This document shows positions 17,903 to 29,105 of a DNA stretch of 64,000 nt, piece by piece. The notes below the pieces were generated by a model. That model was not told the origin of the DNA and made no database searches. It worked only from the letters and a program-made list of their open reading frames with translations. Each line of letters starts with the position of its first letter. The stretch's first letter is position 1. The position numbers were made by a program, and so were the translations under genes. This DNA comes from Clostridia bacterium (GTDB lineage Bacteria; Bacillota; Clostridia; Oscillospirales; Acutalibacteraceae), in NCBI GenBank assembly GCA_017549565.1, contig JAFYUI010000001.1, positions 1 to 64,000 of the forward strand. The letters run 5' to 3'.

Positions 17903-18664
17903 TTACGCTCTTTTTCTTAAAACCTCGTACATTAAAATTCCCGCCGCAACCGATGCGTTAAGAGAATTTATTTTGCCCTTCATTGGCAAACTGATAATTT
18001 GGTCACATTTTTTGGCGGTAAGTGTGCCAATGCCCTTACCCTCGTTACCTATAACAAGTGCGGTGGGGCAGTCAAAATCAATTTGGCGGTAATCGTCACC
18101 GTCCATATCGGCACCGAACACCCAAACGCCTTTTTCCTTAAGCTCGTCAATAGTGTTGGGTATGTTGGTAACACGGGCAACCTTCATATATTCAAGTGCA
18201 CCGCAAGCGCTTTTTGCAACGGTGGCATTAAGTGAAGCGCTACGGCGTTTTGGAATGATAATACCGTGAACGCGGCAGGCCTCGGCCGTTCTTATAATTG
18301 CGCCTAAATTGTGCGGGTCTTCAATTTCATCGCACACAATAATAAAGGGCTTTTCGTTTTGGTCGGCGGCCTTTTTAAAGATATCATCCACTGTGCAATA
18401 TTCTTGCTCGGCAAAAAGGACTGCAACACCCTGGTGGTTTGCACCGCCGCAGTAATAGTCAAGCTTTTGGGGGCTGACTTCTTTTATTAAAATGTCGCGT
18501 TGCTTACACTTTGCAATAATGGCGGTAATACTGCCGCCGCTAACACCGTGGGCAACAAGCAAACGGTCAATTTCACGGCCCGAGCGCACTGCCTCTAAAA
18601 CGGGATTTCGCCCACAAATTATGTTATAACCTTGTTCTTTATTTTCGTTATTTCGGTTTTCCAT
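17903..18664 (-). CDS. rlmB: 23S rRNA (guanosine-2'-O-)-methyltransferase, TrmH/RlmB family
   Basis: A 253-residue SPOUT methyltransferase, TrmH group 3. It has an N-terminal substrate-binding domain (CGRNPVLEAVRSGR near the start, then a 60-residue RNA-binding fold) and a C-terminal knotted SAM domain with DPHNLGAIIRTAEA, ALVIGNEGKGI and SLPMKGKINSLNASVAAGI, which are the three family motifs. It methylates a ribose in rRNA domain V. In many Firmicutes it lies with cysS and mini-III RNase genes; here it begins the metG/tatD gene series. Confidence 0.93.
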   Translation of the reverse strand: MENRNNENKEQGYNIICGRNPVLEAVRSGREIDRLLVAHGVSGGSITAIIAKCKQRDILIKEVSPQKLDYYCGGANHQGVAVLFAEQEYCTVDDIFKKAADQNEKPFIIVCDEIEDPHNLGAIIRTAEACRVHGIIIPKRRSASLNATVAKSACGALEYMKVARVTNIPNTIDELKEKGVWVFGADMDGDDYRQIDFDCPTALVIGNEGKGIGTLTAKKCDQIISLPMKGKINSLNASVAAGILMYEVLRKRA

Positions 18665-18772
18665 TTAAAAAATCCTTTATATATAATAATTCACCTTGCA
18701 TTATAACACAAAATAAAGTAAAATTAAATAGTAATTTTAAATATTTAGGGAAAAATATTAAAAACTTTTTAA

Positions 18773-20026
<1,254 letters not shown>

Positions 20027-20028
20027 TA

Positions 20029-20061
20029 AAAAGCGAGAACTGAAATTCAGTTCTCGCTTTT
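20029..20061. terminator. Bidirectional terminator between eno and the hydrolase gene
   Basis: Perfect inverted repeat with 16-bp arms, AAAAGCGAGAACTGAA and its complement, around a single central base. A practical loop of 5-7 bases leaves a 13-bp stem. It is flanked by A and T runs, so it serves both convergent transcripts. Confidence 0.9.
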
Positions 20062-20066
20062 ATAAT

Positions 20067-20981
20067 TTAATCAAGAAATTTTAAAATATCGCTAAACATT
20101 TCATCTTTGCAAATGTCGTTATGTATTTCGTGGCGGCAGTTTTCATAAAGCTTGATATCACATTTTTTGCCGTTTTTAATAAGCTTATCATAAACCGCTT
20201 TTACACCTTTTCCGTAATTGCCAACGGGGTCTTTATCGCCCGCAATTAAAAGAATGGGTTTTGTGCCGTCAAGTGACTTAAACCAAGCACCTCGGTTGCA
20301 TTTTGACAGCAAATTCATAAGGTCGCCCATTGCTGACACGGTAAAACGGAAGGTGCAGTATTTATCGGCGGCGTATTTGTTTATAATCTCGCGGTCGTTT
20401 GTCAGCCATTCATAAGGGGTGTCACCCTCGAAGCCATTATTGTAACTGCCAAAGGCAACGCTTTGAATAAGGTTTGATTTATGCTTTTCACCCTTAAATG
20501 CCTTAATAATTTTCACAAGCAAAAGCCCAGCTGAAGACGCGGGATTTGGTCCGCTTGTGCCGCAAAAAATAAATTTATCGTATTCTGCTGCATAGCTTTC
20601 ACAAACAAGCCGTGCGATAAACGAGCCCATTGAATGACCCATTAAAACGGTGGGTGTATCGGGGTAGATTTTTTTGACCGCCTTTGTAAATGTTACAACA
20701 TCGTTTACTAAATATTTCCAACCGTCCTTGTGGGCAATAAAGCCAAGTTCATCGTCATTCTCGGCGGTTTTGCCGTGACCTAAATGGTCATAACCAAAGG
20801 CAACAAAGCCGTTTTCGGCAAAAAATGAAAACAAATGGTCGTAACGGTCGATATATTCGGTCATACCGTGAACGAGATGAAAAAGCCCCTTAATTTCACC
20901 ATTTGGAATAAAAATTTTGCCACGAAGAGTGTGGATGTTATCGGTGCTTTTTACCTCTAAGGTTTTAATTTCAAAGCTCAT
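20067..20981 (-). CDS. Alpha/beta hydrolase, monoacylglycerol-lipase-like
   Basis: A 304-residue serine hydrolase of the Hydrolase_4 (monoglyceride lipase or lysophospholipase) type. It has an oxyanion-region HGMTEY motif, the nucleophile elbow GHSMGS, a late Asp in AGDKDPVG and a His in CRHEIHND. It probably splits acylglycerols or lysophospholipids. The ATG at 20981, seven bases after AGGAG, is preferred to a non-ATG start 15 bases upstream. It lies 4 bases after glpK, so released glycerol could pass straight to glycerol kinase (inference). Confidence 0.87.
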   Translation of the reverse strand: MSFEIKTLEVKSTDNIHTLRGKIFIPNGEIKGLFHLVHGMTEYIDRYDHLFSFFAENGFVAFGYDHLGHGKTAENDDELGFIAHKDGWKYLVNDVVTFTKAVKKIYPDTPTVLMGHSMGSFIARLVCESYAAEYDKFIFCGTSGPNPASSAGLLLVKIIKAFKGEKHKSNLIQSVAFGSYNNGFEGDTPYEWLTNDREIINKYAADKYCTFRFTVSAMGDLMNLLSKCNRGAWFKSLDGTKPILLIAGDKDPVGNYGKGVKAVYDKLIKNGKKCDIKLYENCRHEIHNDICKDEMFSDILKFLD

Positions 20982-20985
20982 AAAA

Positions 20986-22473
20986 TTACTCCTCACTAAA
21001 CACTTTAGCAGATTTTATTGCCCTTTGCCAACCCTTTAAAAGCTTTTCGCGTTCTTCCTGCTTCATTGCGGGGTAATAGGTTTCTTCCTCGCTATTTAGC
21101 ATTTTAATTTCGTTTAAATTTTTCCAAAAGCCAACTGCAAGTCCTGCCAAAAATGCCGCACCCAAGGCGGTGGCTTCGGCGGATTTTGGGCAGCAAACCT
21201 CGGTTTTAGAAATGTTTGCCTGAAACTGCATTAAAAACTTGTTTTGTGATGCGCCGCCGTCGGCACGAATTGAAGAAATCGAAAGCCCTGTGTCATTTTG
21301 AAGTGACACCAAAAGGTCGTTTGTTTGGTAGGCGATAGACTCTAAACAAGCGCGTATAAGGTGGTTTTTATTAGCGCCCCTTGTTAAACCGCAAATAGTA
21401 CCTCTTGCGTACATATCCCAATAAGGTGCCCCAAGCCCTGCAAAAGCGGGGACAATGTAAACACCGTTTGTGTCGTTAACCTTTAAAGCGTATTTTTCGG
21501 TGTCGCTTGACTTTTCAATAAGCTTTAATTCATCACGAAGCCATTGCACAACCGCGCCGCCCACAAAAACGCTGCCTTCAAGGGCGTAATTTATTTTATC
21601 ACCAACGCTTGCCGCAATGGTGGTTAAAAGTCCGTTTTGGCTGGTATATGCGGTGTCGCCCGTGTTCATAAGCAAAAAGCAGCCGGTGCCGTATGTATTT
21701 TTAACGCTGCCTTTTTCAAAGCATTGTTGACCGAAAAGTGCTGCCTGTTGGTCGCCCGCAATGCCCGAAACGGCAATATCTACGCCCATAATGTTTATTG
21801 TGCCATAAATTTCGCTTGATGGCTTGACATTGGGTAGCATACTTTCGGGAATTGTTAAAATTTCTAATAATTTTTTATCCCAACAAAGCTTATGTATGTC
21901 AAAAAACATTGTGCGGGAAGCGTTGGTATAATCGGTCACATGAATTTTGCCGTTTGATAACTTCCAAATAAGCCAGGTGTCAATAGTGCCGAAAAGCAAA
22001 TCGCCATTTTCGGCCTTTTGGCGCGCGCCCTTGACATTGTCTAAAATCCATTTAATTTTTGTGCCGCTGAAATAAGCATCAATTTTAAGGCCTGTGGTTT
22101 TTGATATGTATTCCTCTAAGCCCTGTGCTTTTAATTCGTCGCAATATTCGGCGGTGCGGCGACATTGCCATACAATAGCGTTATAAATCGGTTCGCCTGT
22201 GTTTTTGTCCCACACAACCACCGTTTCGCGTTGGTTTGTAATGCCAACTGCGGCGATTTCATCAGGGGAAGCACCGATTTTTGTAATAGCTTCGGTAAGG
22301 GCGGTGTACTGTGCTGAATAAATTTCAAGTGGGTTATGCTCAACAAACGAACTTTGGGGATAAATTTGGGTAAATTCATGCTGTGCCAATGACACAACAC
22401 GGCCATTTTTATCAAACAAAATAGCGCGGGCACTTGTTGTGCCTTCATCAAGCGCCAAGATATATTTTTTCAT
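20986..22473 (-). CDS. glpK: Glycerol kinase
   Basis: A 495-residue FGGY-family kinase making sn-glycerol-3-phosphate from glycerol and ATP. It has an N-terminal phosphate-binding DEGTTSARA loop, NQRET with the glycerol-binding Arg-Glu, the [21 protein letters not shown] segment, GAVVQWLRD, and the FGGY signature region YWDMYARG. The ATG at 22473, nine bases after AAGGG, is preferred to a TTG three codons upstream. It lies between alr and the lipase-like gene, and away from the GlpA/B-like operon. No glycerol facilitator gene is present. Confidence 0.96.
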   Translation of the reverse strand: MKKYILALDEGTTSARAILFDKNGRVVSLAQHEFTQIYPQSSFVEHNPLEIYSAQYTALTEAITKIGASPDEIAAVGITNQRETVVVWDKNTGEPIYNAIVWQCRRTAEYCDELKAQGLEEYISKTTGLKIDAYFSGTKIKWILDNVKGARQKAENGDLLFGTIDTWLIWKLSNGKIHVTDYTNASRTMFFDIHKLCWDKKLLEILTIPESMLPNVKPSSEIYGTINIMGVDIAVSGIAGDQQAALFGQQCFEKGSVKNTYGTGCFLLMNTGDTAYTSQNGLLTTIAASVGDKINYALEGSVFVGGAVVQWLRDELKLIEKSSDTEKYALKVNDTNGVYIVPAFAGLGAPYWDMYARGTICGLTRGANKNHLIRACLESIAYQTNDLLVSLQNDTGLSISSIRADGGASQNKFLMQFQANISKTEVCCPKSAEATALGAAFLAGLAVGFWKNLNEIKMLNSEEETYYPAMKQEEREKLLKGWQRAIKSAKVFSEE

Positions 22474-22485
22474 AAAAAACAACCC

Positions 22486-23613
22486 TTATTTTAAAATAAC
22501 GCGGGGAACACGGGGGGAAATACCGCAAACAATTTCATAATTTATTGTGCCGCATAAATCAGCCAAGGCGTCAACTTTTAAGTCCTTGCCGAAAAGCAGT
22601 ACCTCGTCACCCATTTTAACATTTTCCAAATCGGTTACATCAACGCACATTTGGTCCATACAAACCCTGCCTATAATATCGGCACGCTGTCCGTTAATGT
22701 AAACATAGCCCTGATTTGAAAGAAGTCGTGGGTAACCGTCGGCATAGCCGGCAGTTATAGTGGCAATTTTCATAGGTCGGTCGGCTTTAAAGGTGCGGCC
22801 ATAGCTTACAGTATCGCCAACACCAATTTCCTTAACCATTGAAACAACCGATTTTACAGTTAAAACGGGGATTAAGTCATCAGTTATATCCATATCGCTT
22901 GAAGGGGATAAACCATAAAGCGAAATGCCAATTCGTGCCATTGACAAATGCTTATCATCATCGTTTATTGCACCTGCTGAATTACAACAGTGCAAAATAA
23001 GGTCACAAAAACCGTTTTCTTTAAATTTATCGCACGCTTTAATAAAACGGGCATATTGTTCGTTTGTGAAATTATCGTCGTTTTCTTGGTTTCTATCAGC
23101 AACGGCAAAGTGGGTGAAAATGCCTTCACATTTAATACCTTTAAAATTGGCGGATTTTAAAGCGTCCGAAAGGCCTGAAAGTTCAGTATTTCTGCAGTCA
23201 AACCCAAGGCGTGACATACCTGTATCAAGTTTTATGTGTGCTCTCATTTCTATGCCGTAAAACTCGCAAAGCGCCGACAACTTTTCGGCATATTCGAGCG
23301 AATAAATGCATTGCACAAGGTCGTATTTTTCGATGTCACGCACCATATCAACAGGGGTATAGCCCAAAATTAAAATGGGCTTTTTAATGCCAAAATCCCT
23401 TAATGCAATGGCTTCATTAATATTAGAAACGGCAAACCAATCGGCACCGTTTTGCTCTAAAATAGGGCACAAATCTTTGGCGGAATGGCCGTAAGCGTTT
23501 GCCTTAACAACCGCCATAAGCATTTTGTCGCCAAGCTTGTTTTTAAAAATATTAAGGTTGTGAACCAAAGCGTTAGTATCAATTTCAGCCCAAGTTCTGT
23601 GTAAAAAATCCAT
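22486..23613 (-). CDS. alr: Alanine racemase
   Basis: A 375-residue fold-III PLP enzyme making D-alanine for peptidoglycan. The PLP lysine is in VVKANAYGHS (about residue 38), the catalytic Tyr in the second domain follows SYGRTF, and the beta-domain carries CMDQMCVDVTDL. Length and order are standard. It is followed by glpK after 12 bases, and the PF06541 gene lies 30 bases upstream. Confidence 0.96.
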   Translation of the reverse strand: MDFLHRTWAEIDTNALVHNLNIFKNKLGDKMLMAVVKANAYGHSAKDLCPILEQNGADWFAVSNINEAIALRDFGIKKPILILGYTPVDMVRDIEKYDLVQCIYSLEYAEKLSALCEFYGIEMRAHIKLDTGMSRLGFDCRNTELSGLSDALKSANFKGIKCEGIFTHFAVADRNQENDDNFTNEQYARFIKACDKFKENGFCDLILHCCNSAGAINDDDKHLSMARIGISLYGLSPSSDMDITDDLIPVLTVKSVVSMVKEIGVGDTVSYGRTFKADRPMKIATITAGYADGYPRLLSNQGYVYINGQRADIIGRVCMDQMCVDVTDLENVKMGDEVLLFGKDLKVDALADLCGTINYEIVCGISPRVPRVILK

Positions 23614-23643
23614 AATATCACCATAAAGTATTATACCATTTTA

Positions 23644-24030
23644 TTACTTCTTTTGCAATGTCCGATTTACTTTTTGTGCCAAAGGTATAAAAATAATGCT
23701 TAAAACCAACCAAAAAACCGAGTATAAAAGGCAAATTTGCCCTTTAAAATTAAAGGGGCGCTTACTGTAATTCCACACATTTTGTTTTAAAATAATATTA
23801 AAAATTATGCCAAAAATAAGCTCAATAAAGGTGATGAAGCCACTTCCCACAACCGCCCTTAAAATAATTGATTTATGCTTTAATTTTTCACCCAAATACC
23901 CAAAAAACGAAAAGCAAATGCCACCTGCCATAAGCATCGACGGGTGGGTATAGCCACGCCATAAAATTTCAATAAGTCCGTAGCCCGTACCACCTATTAA
24001 AAACATTATAATTTTACGCAAAAAAATCAC
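23644..24030 (-). CDS. PF06541-type membrane protein (putative ABC-transporter type IV family)
   Basis: A 128-residue integral membrane protein with four hydrophobic segments. The pattern GLIEILWRGYTHPSMLMAGG is typical of the PF06541/CmpB family of Clostridia, whose function is unknown. A GTG at 24030 is kept as the start because family members have a short basic stretch before the first helix; an ATG at 24006 would remove it. Neither has a clear ribosome-binding site, and the GTG falls at the foot of a terminator hairpin. The start is therefore uncertain. Confidence 0.75.
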   Translation of the reverse strand: MIFLRKIIMFLIGGTGYGLIEILWRGYTHPSMLMAGGICFSFFGYLGEKLKHKSIILRAVVGSGFITFIELIFGIIFNIILKQNVWNYSKRPFNFKGQICLLYSVFWLVLSIIFIPLAQKVNRTLQKK

Positions 24031-24049
24031 CCAATATAGTATTGGGTGA
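24029..24049 (-). terminator. Terminator after the zinc peptidase gene
   Basis: Perfect 9-bp inverted repeat CACCCAATA and TATTGGGTG with a 3-base loop, followed on the minus strand by seven T residues. It would end the ychF/zinc-peptidase transcript before the PF06541 gene. Confidence 0.8.
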
Positions 24050-24069
24050 AAGGGTAGTAAATATTCAGT

Positions 24070-24756
24070 TTACCGCCTGCGGTTTGCGATTGCTAAAAGG
24101 CGCAAAAGCTGTGCTAATGACACCAAAAAAGCGGCGATATAGGTCATTGCGGCGGCGGTTAAAACCTTTTTAGCGCCCGAAACCTCATCGGGCTGTAAAA
24201 TACCAAAATTGCGGATAGAGTTTATCGCCCTTTTGGATGCGTTAAATTCAACTGGAAGGGTAATAAGCTGGAACAAAAGTGCAACGGCGAAAAAGATAAT
24301 GCCAACATCAATTAAAAAATAAAAATTAAATAAAAGACCAAAAAGCACAAGCGGCATTGCAAGGCGTGAGCCAAGATTGCACACAGGATAAATTGCTGTG
24401 CGGAATTTTATCGGGCCATAGCTTTCGGCATACTGTACGGCGTGACCTGCTTCGTGTGCGGCAACACCAACGGCTGAAACGGTGCAGTCATCATAAACCG
24501 CATCAGATAGGCGAATAACATTTGTGCGCGGGTCATAGTGGTCGGTTAAATTGCCCGAAACACGCTCAATTCTAACATCCAAAACACCGTTTGCCTCTAA
24601 AACACGGCGGGCGGCTTCGGCACCGCTTATGTTGCAAAAATGCTTTGAATATTTTGAAAAGGTTGATTTTACACCAATTTGTGCTATAAGCATAAGCACA
24701 ATAGCGGGTAAAACCAATACTAAATAAAGATAGTCAAGACCATAATAAAATAGCAT
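24070..24756 (-). CDS. Membrane zinc metallopeptidase (PF04298)
   Basis: A 228-residue membrane protease of the Zn_peptidase_2 family. A membrane helix (about 8-28) comes first, then HEAGH at residues 101-105, in which the two His bind zinc and the Glu is catalytic. Further hydrophobic segments follow at about 128-158 and 200-220. The substrate is unknown. It begins 14 bases after ychF. Confidence 0.9.
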   Translation of the reverse strand: MLFYYGLDYLYLVLVLPAIVLMLIAQIGVKSTFSKYSKHFCNISGAEAARRVLEANGVLDVRIERVSGNLTDHYDPRTNVIRLSDAVYDDCTVSAVGVAAHEAGHAVQYAESYGPIKFRTAIYPVCNLGSRLAMPLVLFGLLFNFYFLIDVGIIFFAVALLFQLITLPVEFNASKRAINSIRNFGILQPDEVSGAKKVLTAAAMTYIAAFLVSLAQLLRLLAIANRRR

Positions 24757-24770
24757 AAAATCATCCTAAA

Positions 24771-25871
24771 TTAAACATTAAAGCGGAAAAGAACAATGTC
24801 GCCGTCCTTCATAACATATTCCTTGCCTTCGCTTCGAACAAGGCCCTTTTCCTTTGCGGTAACCATATTACCATCGCACTGCATAAATTCAGTAAAGTTT
24901 ATAACCTCAGCACGAATAAAGCCACGCTCGAAATCGGTGTGGATTTTACCTGCTGCCTGTGGCGCTTTGGTACCGTTTGTAATGGTCCAAGCTCTAACCT
25001 CATCTTTACCGGCAGTAAGGTAAGAAATAAGTCCCAAAAGGGCATAGCATTTTTGAATCATACGGTCAAGACCGCTGCGCTCTAAACCGAGCTCTTCCAA
25101 AAACATTACCTTTTCATCGTCTGAAAGGCCTGAAATTTCGGCTTCCAATGCGGCACAAATGGGTAAAATTTCGGCTTTTTCGCTTTCGGCTATATTTTGC
25201 ACGATTTTATAATTATTATTACTGTCAATTCCGTTTATAAAATCGTCCTCGCTCATATTACAAGCGTAAATAACGGGTTTTGCCGATAAAAGCGCGGTGG
25301 TGTTTATAATTTCTTGTTCGTTTTCGTCGTTAATTTCAATACTTCTTGCGGGCTGTCCGTTTTCAAGATGGGCTAAAAGCCGCTTTAAAAAGTCAACCTC
25401 GCCCTGCATTTTTTTGTCGCCTTTAAGTGCCTTTGTTGCTTTGTCTAAACGGCGGGTAACCATTTCCATATCGGAAAAAACAAGCTCTAAATTGATGGTT
25501 TCAATATCGCGTGCGGGGTCAACTGAACCTTCAACATGAATAATATCATCACTTTCAAAGCACCTTACAACGTGAACGATAGCATCTACTTCACGAATGT
25601 TTGAAAGGAATTTGTTGCCAAGACCTTCACCCTTTGAAGCGCCTTTTACAAGACCTGCAATGTCAACAAATTCAATAACTGCGGGGGTGAATTTGTTGGG
25701 GTTATAAATTTCGGCTAATTTTTCAAGGCGTTCGTCGGGAACGCTTACCATACCTACATTTGGTTCAATAGTGCAAAATGGGTAGTTTGCCGACTGTGCG
25801 CCTGCGTTTGTAATAGCATTAAAAAGTGTTGACTTGCCAACATTTGGCAAACCGACCATACCAAGTTTCAT
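24771..25871 (-). CDS. ychF: Redox-regulated ribosome-binding ATPase YchF
   Basis: A 366-residue Obg-family P-loop protein. It has the Walker A motif GLPNVGKST near residue 7-15, the switch region [12 protein letters not shown] and the DIAGLVKGA motif. NMSE replaces the usual NKxD, which is why YchF prefers ATP. A C-terminal TGS domain includes [10 protein letters not shown]. Known as OLA1 in eukaryotes, it associates with ribosomes and affects stress responses. Confidence 0.97.
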   Translation of the reverse strand: MKLGMVGLPNVGKSTLFNAITNAGAQSANYPFCTIEPNVGMVSVPDERLEKLAEIYNPNKFTPAVIEFVDIAGLVKGASKGEGLGNKFLSNIREVDAIVHVVRCFESDDIIHVEGSVDPARDIETINLELVFSDMEMVTRRLDKATKALKGDKKMQGEVDFLKRLLAHLENGQPARSIEINDENEQEIINTTALLSAKPVIYACNMSEDDFINGIDSNNNYKIVQNIAESEKAEILPICAALEAEISGLSDDEKVMFLEELGLERSGLDRMIQKCYALLGLISYLTAGKDEVRAWTITNGTKAPQAAGKIHTDFERGFIRAEVINFTEFMQCDGNMVTAKEKGLVRSEGKEYVMKDGDIVLFRFNV

Positions 25872-25958
25872 AAAAATTTACATCCTTTTAAAAATTTATA
25901 TCAATTATACTGCTAAACTCCAAGATTATCAAGAGGAAAAACAAATAATAAAAAGAGT

Positions 25959-25987
25959 TTGCGTTTTTTATGTTAATATATTATAAT
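25959..25987 (+). promoter_or_regulatory. Promoter of the hprK-murB-whiA operon
   Basis: TTGCGT (25959-25964), a 17-base spacer and TATAAT (25982-25987), 31 bases before the hprK start. A GGTGG ribosome-binding site lies before the ATG. Confidence 0.65.
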
Positions 25988-26018
25988 ATAAGGTGATAAA
26001 ATATAAAGGTGGGTAATT

Positions 26019-26978
26019 ATGCGTACCAATTATACCGTTTCCCTTGAAAAAATTGCAAAGGAACTTTCGCTTAAAACACTTTATTCTCCCGCTCCGCTTT
26101 CGGAAATTATGATTTCTTCAAACGAGGTTAATCGCCCCGGGCTTCAAATGGCGGGATATTTTGAATATTTTGACGCTTGCCGTATTCAAATCATCGGTAA
26201 AAGCGAAGAAAGCTTTATAAAACGCTTTACCGCCGAAAAGGCCGAGGATAGAATTAGAGAATTCTTTTCTCATAAGCCGGCGGCCGTTGTGGTTTGCCGT
26301 GGTCTTGAATTTGGCGAAACATATCTTGAAATTGCAAAGGAATTTGAAATCCCTGTTTTAAAAACCGAAGAATCAACCTCGGGTTTTTCATCGGCTTTAA
26401 TTGCACTTTTAAACCTTAACCTTGCGCCTCGCATTACACAGCATGGTGTTTTGGTTGAAGTTTATGGCGAGGGTATTTTGCTTATGGGTGACAGCGGTGT
26501 CGGTAAAAGTGAAACCGCAATAGAGCTTGTAAAGCGTGGTCACCGTTTAATTGCTGATGACGCGGTGGAAATTCGCCGTGTTTCTGACAAGTCACTTGTT
26601 GGCACTGCGCCTGATAACATCCGTCACTTTATTGAGCTTCGCGGTATCGGTATTATTAACGCCAGCCGTATATTCGGTGCGGGTGCGGTTAAGCTTACTG
26701 AAAAAATTGACCTTGTTATAAACATTGAACAATGGGATGTTTCAAAGCAGTATGACCGCATTGGTCTTGAAAAGCAAACAACCGAAATTTTAGGTCTTGC
26801 CGTTCCTTCGCTTACTATTCCTGTAAAGCCGGGCAGAAATTTGGCTGTAATTATTGAGGTTGCCGCAATGAACAACCGCCAAAAGAAGCTTGGCTATAAC
26901 GCGGCTGAGGATTTACTTAAAAAGCTTGGCATGACAGATGATGATTCGACCGAAAGCGAAGTTGACCCATTCTTTTAA
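26019..26978 (+). CDS. hprK: HPr kinase/phosphorylase
   Basis: A 319-residue bifunctional enzyme that phosphorylates or dephosphorylates HPr at Ser46, setting carbon catabolite repression through CcpA. It has an N-terminal domain of 130 residues, the Walker A loop GDSGVGKS at 157-164, the conserved His in QHGV near 142, and the family signature IELRGIGIINA near 205. Its presence implies a phosphotransferase system elsewhere in the genome. It is the first gene of the operon, 19 bases before murB. Confidence 0.97.
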   Translation: MRTNYTVSLEKIAKELSLKTLYSPAPLSEIMISSNEVNRPGLQMAGYFEYFDACRIQIIGKSEESFIKRFTAEKAEDRIREFFSHKPAAVVVCRGLEFGETYLEIAKEFEIPVLKTEESTSGFSSALIALLNLNLAPRITQHGVLVEVYGEGILLMGDSGVGKSETAIELVKRGHRLIADDAVEIRRVSDKSLVGTAPDNIRHFIELRGIGIINASRIFGAGAVKLTEKIDLVINIEQWDVSKQYDRIGLEKQTTEILGLAVPSLTIPVKPGRNLAVIIEVAAMNNRQKKLGYNAAEDLLKKLGMTDDDSTESEVDPFF

Positions 26979-26997
26979 ATTTTAAGGAGTTTAAGCT

Positions 26998-27894
26998 ATG
27001 CCCTTAATTTCATTTTTAAATGAACAAAGCATTTCTTATAAATTAAATGAGGCAATGAAAAATCACACCAGCTTTAAAATTGGCGGTGAGTGTGATTATT
27101 TCATCACACCTAAAAGCGTGGCAGAGCTTAAAGTCGTAATTGATAAATTAAACGAGCTTTCGATACCTTATTTTATTTTAGGTAAGGGCTCTAATATATT
27201 GGTGTCAGATAGCGGAATTTCGGGTGCTGTAATTTCATTGTTGGGCATTTCAGGTATAACTGTAAAGGGTGATGAAATTACCGCCGCGGCAGGCGAAACT
27301 GTGGCATCACTTTGTAATGAAGCACTTAAAAACGAACTTTCGGGCCTTGAATTTGCTTTTGGTATACCCGGCAGTGTGGGTGGCGGTCTTTATATGAACG
27401 CCGGGGCTTACGGCGGTGAGCTTGCGAACACCGTAATAAGTGCTGAATACCTAACCGCTGATGGTGAAGTAAAGACAGTAACTAATGAAGAAATGGCACT
27501 TGGCTATCGCACAAGTATTTTTAAAACTAACGGCGGTATAATTTTGTCGGCAACCTTTAAGCTTGAAAAGGGCGACAAAGCCGAAATTAAAGAAAAAATG
27601 GATGATTATTTAAACCGCCGAAAAACAAAGCAGCCCCTTGAATTTGGCAGCGCGGGAAGCACCTTTAAACGCCCTACGGGTTATTTTGCGGGGGCACTTA
27701 TTGAAAAAAACGGCCTTAAAGGTAAAATGGTTGGCGGAGCACGAGTTAGCGAAAAGCATGCGGGCTTTGTTATAAATTATAAAAATGCAACTGCAAGTGA
27801 TGTTAAAAAGCTTATGGCTGAAATACAAAAAATTGTAAAGGAAAACGACGGGGTAGAGTTAGAGCCCGAAGTAATTTTTGTTGGAAAAGAATAA
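26998..27894 (+). CDS. murB: UDP-N-acetylenolpyruvoylglucosamine reductase
   Basis: A 298-residue FAD enzyme that reduces UDP-GlcNAc-enolpyruvate to UDP-MurNAc. The FAD-binding motif is GKGSNILVSD (about 62-71), with GIPGSVGGGLYMNAGAYGGE at about 120-140 and the catalytic Ser in FGSAGSTFKRP. These are features of type II MurB (Gram-positive type). Its stop codon overlaps the next start by one base (TAATG), so translation is coupled. Confidence 0.97.
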   Translation: MPLISFLNEQSISYKLNEAMKNHTSFKIGGECDYFITPKSVAELKVVIDKLNELSIPYFILGKGSNILVSDSGISGAVISLLGISGITVKGDEITAAAGETVASLCNEALKNELSGLEFAFGIPGSVGGGLYMNAGAYGGELANTVISAEYLTADGEVKTVTNEEMALGYRTSIFKTNGGIILSATFKLEKGDKAEIKEKMDDYLNRRKTKQPLEFGSAGSTFKRPTGYFAGALIEKNGLKGKMVGGARVSEKHAGFVINYKNATASDVKKLMAEIQKIVKENDGVELEPEVIFVGKE

Positions 27895-28178
27895 TGGAAA
27901 AACTAATTGAAAAATTTAACGAGCTTAATATTAAAGGTATGCCAAAGCTTTCAAAACTTTATGGTCACAAGGGTGATTTTGTAAATATTCAGTGTAAATT
28001 ACCCAACGGCCAAACGGCCAAAATTTTAGATGATAATAAAATGTATTACATTGCTGAATTGCCAAAAGAAAACAGTGACCGTTGTTTTGGGCTTGTTACC
28101 GATAAAAAACAGCTTGTCGTTTTTGAATATGGTGAGGGCGGTAAGGATGCCGAGCTTGTTATTTGGAAGAGGATATAA
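27894..28178 (+). CDS. Conserved-looking small protein between murB and whiA
   Basis: A 94-residue soluble protein of mixed alpha/beta character, with no signal peptide or membrane helix and no motif I recognise. The one-base overlap with murB and the 3-base gap to whiA show it is a real operon member. In many Firmicutes this interval holds rapZ and the YvcK-type gluconeogenesis factor; this protein is far too short to be either and shows no P-loop. Function unknown. Confidence 0.75.
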   Translation: MEKLIEKFNELNIKGMPKLSKLYGHKGDFVNIQCKLPNGQTAKILDDNKMYYIAELPKENSDRCFGLVTDKKQLVVFEYGEGGKDAELVIWKRI

Positions 28179-28181
28179 AAA

Positions 28182-29105
28182 ATGTCTTTTTGCGCTGATG
28201 TTAAAAATGAACTTTTAAATATAAGACCTGCCGCCTGTTGTAAACCGTCATACATATATGGTTTTATGCTTTTTGGCAGGTCTTTTTCAATAAAAAGAAT
28301 AGCACTTCAAACAGGTAACGAAAATGTTGCCAAGGCCTATGCCGACCTAATTAAATATAATTATGGTGCAGATGTCAAAATCACCTGTGGCGGCAGTAAA
28401 AGGCCAACCTATAGGGCAGAGGTTGAGTCACAGGCCGACCGCCTTAAAATTTTGGCTTTAATTGATTTTGGCATAAATGAAACGGTTATTGACCGCAGCT
28501 TGTTTTTGCGGGACTGTTGCCCCCAAAGCTTTATTCGTGGTGCTTTTTTGGCGTGTGGCAATATTAATGACCCCGAAAAAGAATACCGTGCTGAATTTTC
28601 GGTTAAAAACGAAGCACTTGCCAGCGATTTGGACAACCTTTTGCAGCAGTATGATATTTTTATGAAGAAAACCCAAAGGGGAACGGCCACTGTACTTTAC
28701 ACTAAGGACAGCAGTATGATAGAGGACCTTTTAACCCTTATGGGTGATACTAACCGCACACTTGAAATTATGGATGCCAAAATAATGAAAAGTGTTAAAA
28801 ATAAAATTAACCGCCAACGAAATTGCGATAATGCAAATATCACCAAAACGGTTGAAGCATCCCTAAAACAGCGAAAGGCCATTGAATATTTAGAAAAGGC
28901 CGACCGACTTTATAGTTTACCGCAAGAGCTTTTAGATGCGGCACTTCTTCGCAAAAACAACCCCGAAGCAACGCTTAAAGAGCTTTGCAAAATTTCATCA
29001 ACACCCATTACAGTTTCGGGACTTAATCACAGACTTAATAAGATTATTGAGATTTATGAATTAAGCCTTCCCCTTGAGGGGAAGGTGTCACGCAGTGACG
29101 GATGA
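28182..29105 (+). CDS. whiA: DNA-binding regulator WhiA with element-encoded C-terminus
   Basis: A 307-residue WhiA: an N-terminal degenerate LAGLIDADG homing-endonuclease-like domain and a C-terminal helix-turn-helix (TLKELCKISSTPITVSGLNHRLNKI). In Firmicutes WhiA affects division and envelope homeostasis. The normal protein seems complete to about residue 294. The last 13 residues (295-307) and the TGA stop at 29103-29105 are encoded by the left terminal repeat of the inserted endonuclease element, so the original end of the gene has been replaced. The DNA-binding domain is intact, so function is probably kept. Confidence 0.93.
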   Translation: MSFCADVKNELLNIRPAACCKPSYIYGFMLFGRSFSIKRIALQTGNENVAKAYADLIKYNYGADVKITCGGSKRPTYRAEVESQADRLKILALIDFGINETVIDRSLFLRDCCPQSFIRGAFLACGNINDPEKEYRAEFSVKNEALASDLDNLLQQYDIFMKKTQRGTATVLYTKDSSMIEDLLTLMGDTNRTLEIMDAKIMKSVKNKINRQRNCDNANITKTVEASLKQRKAIEYLEKADRLYSLPQELLDAALLRKNNPEATLKELCKISSTPITVSGLNHRLNKIIEIYELSLPLEGKVSRSDG

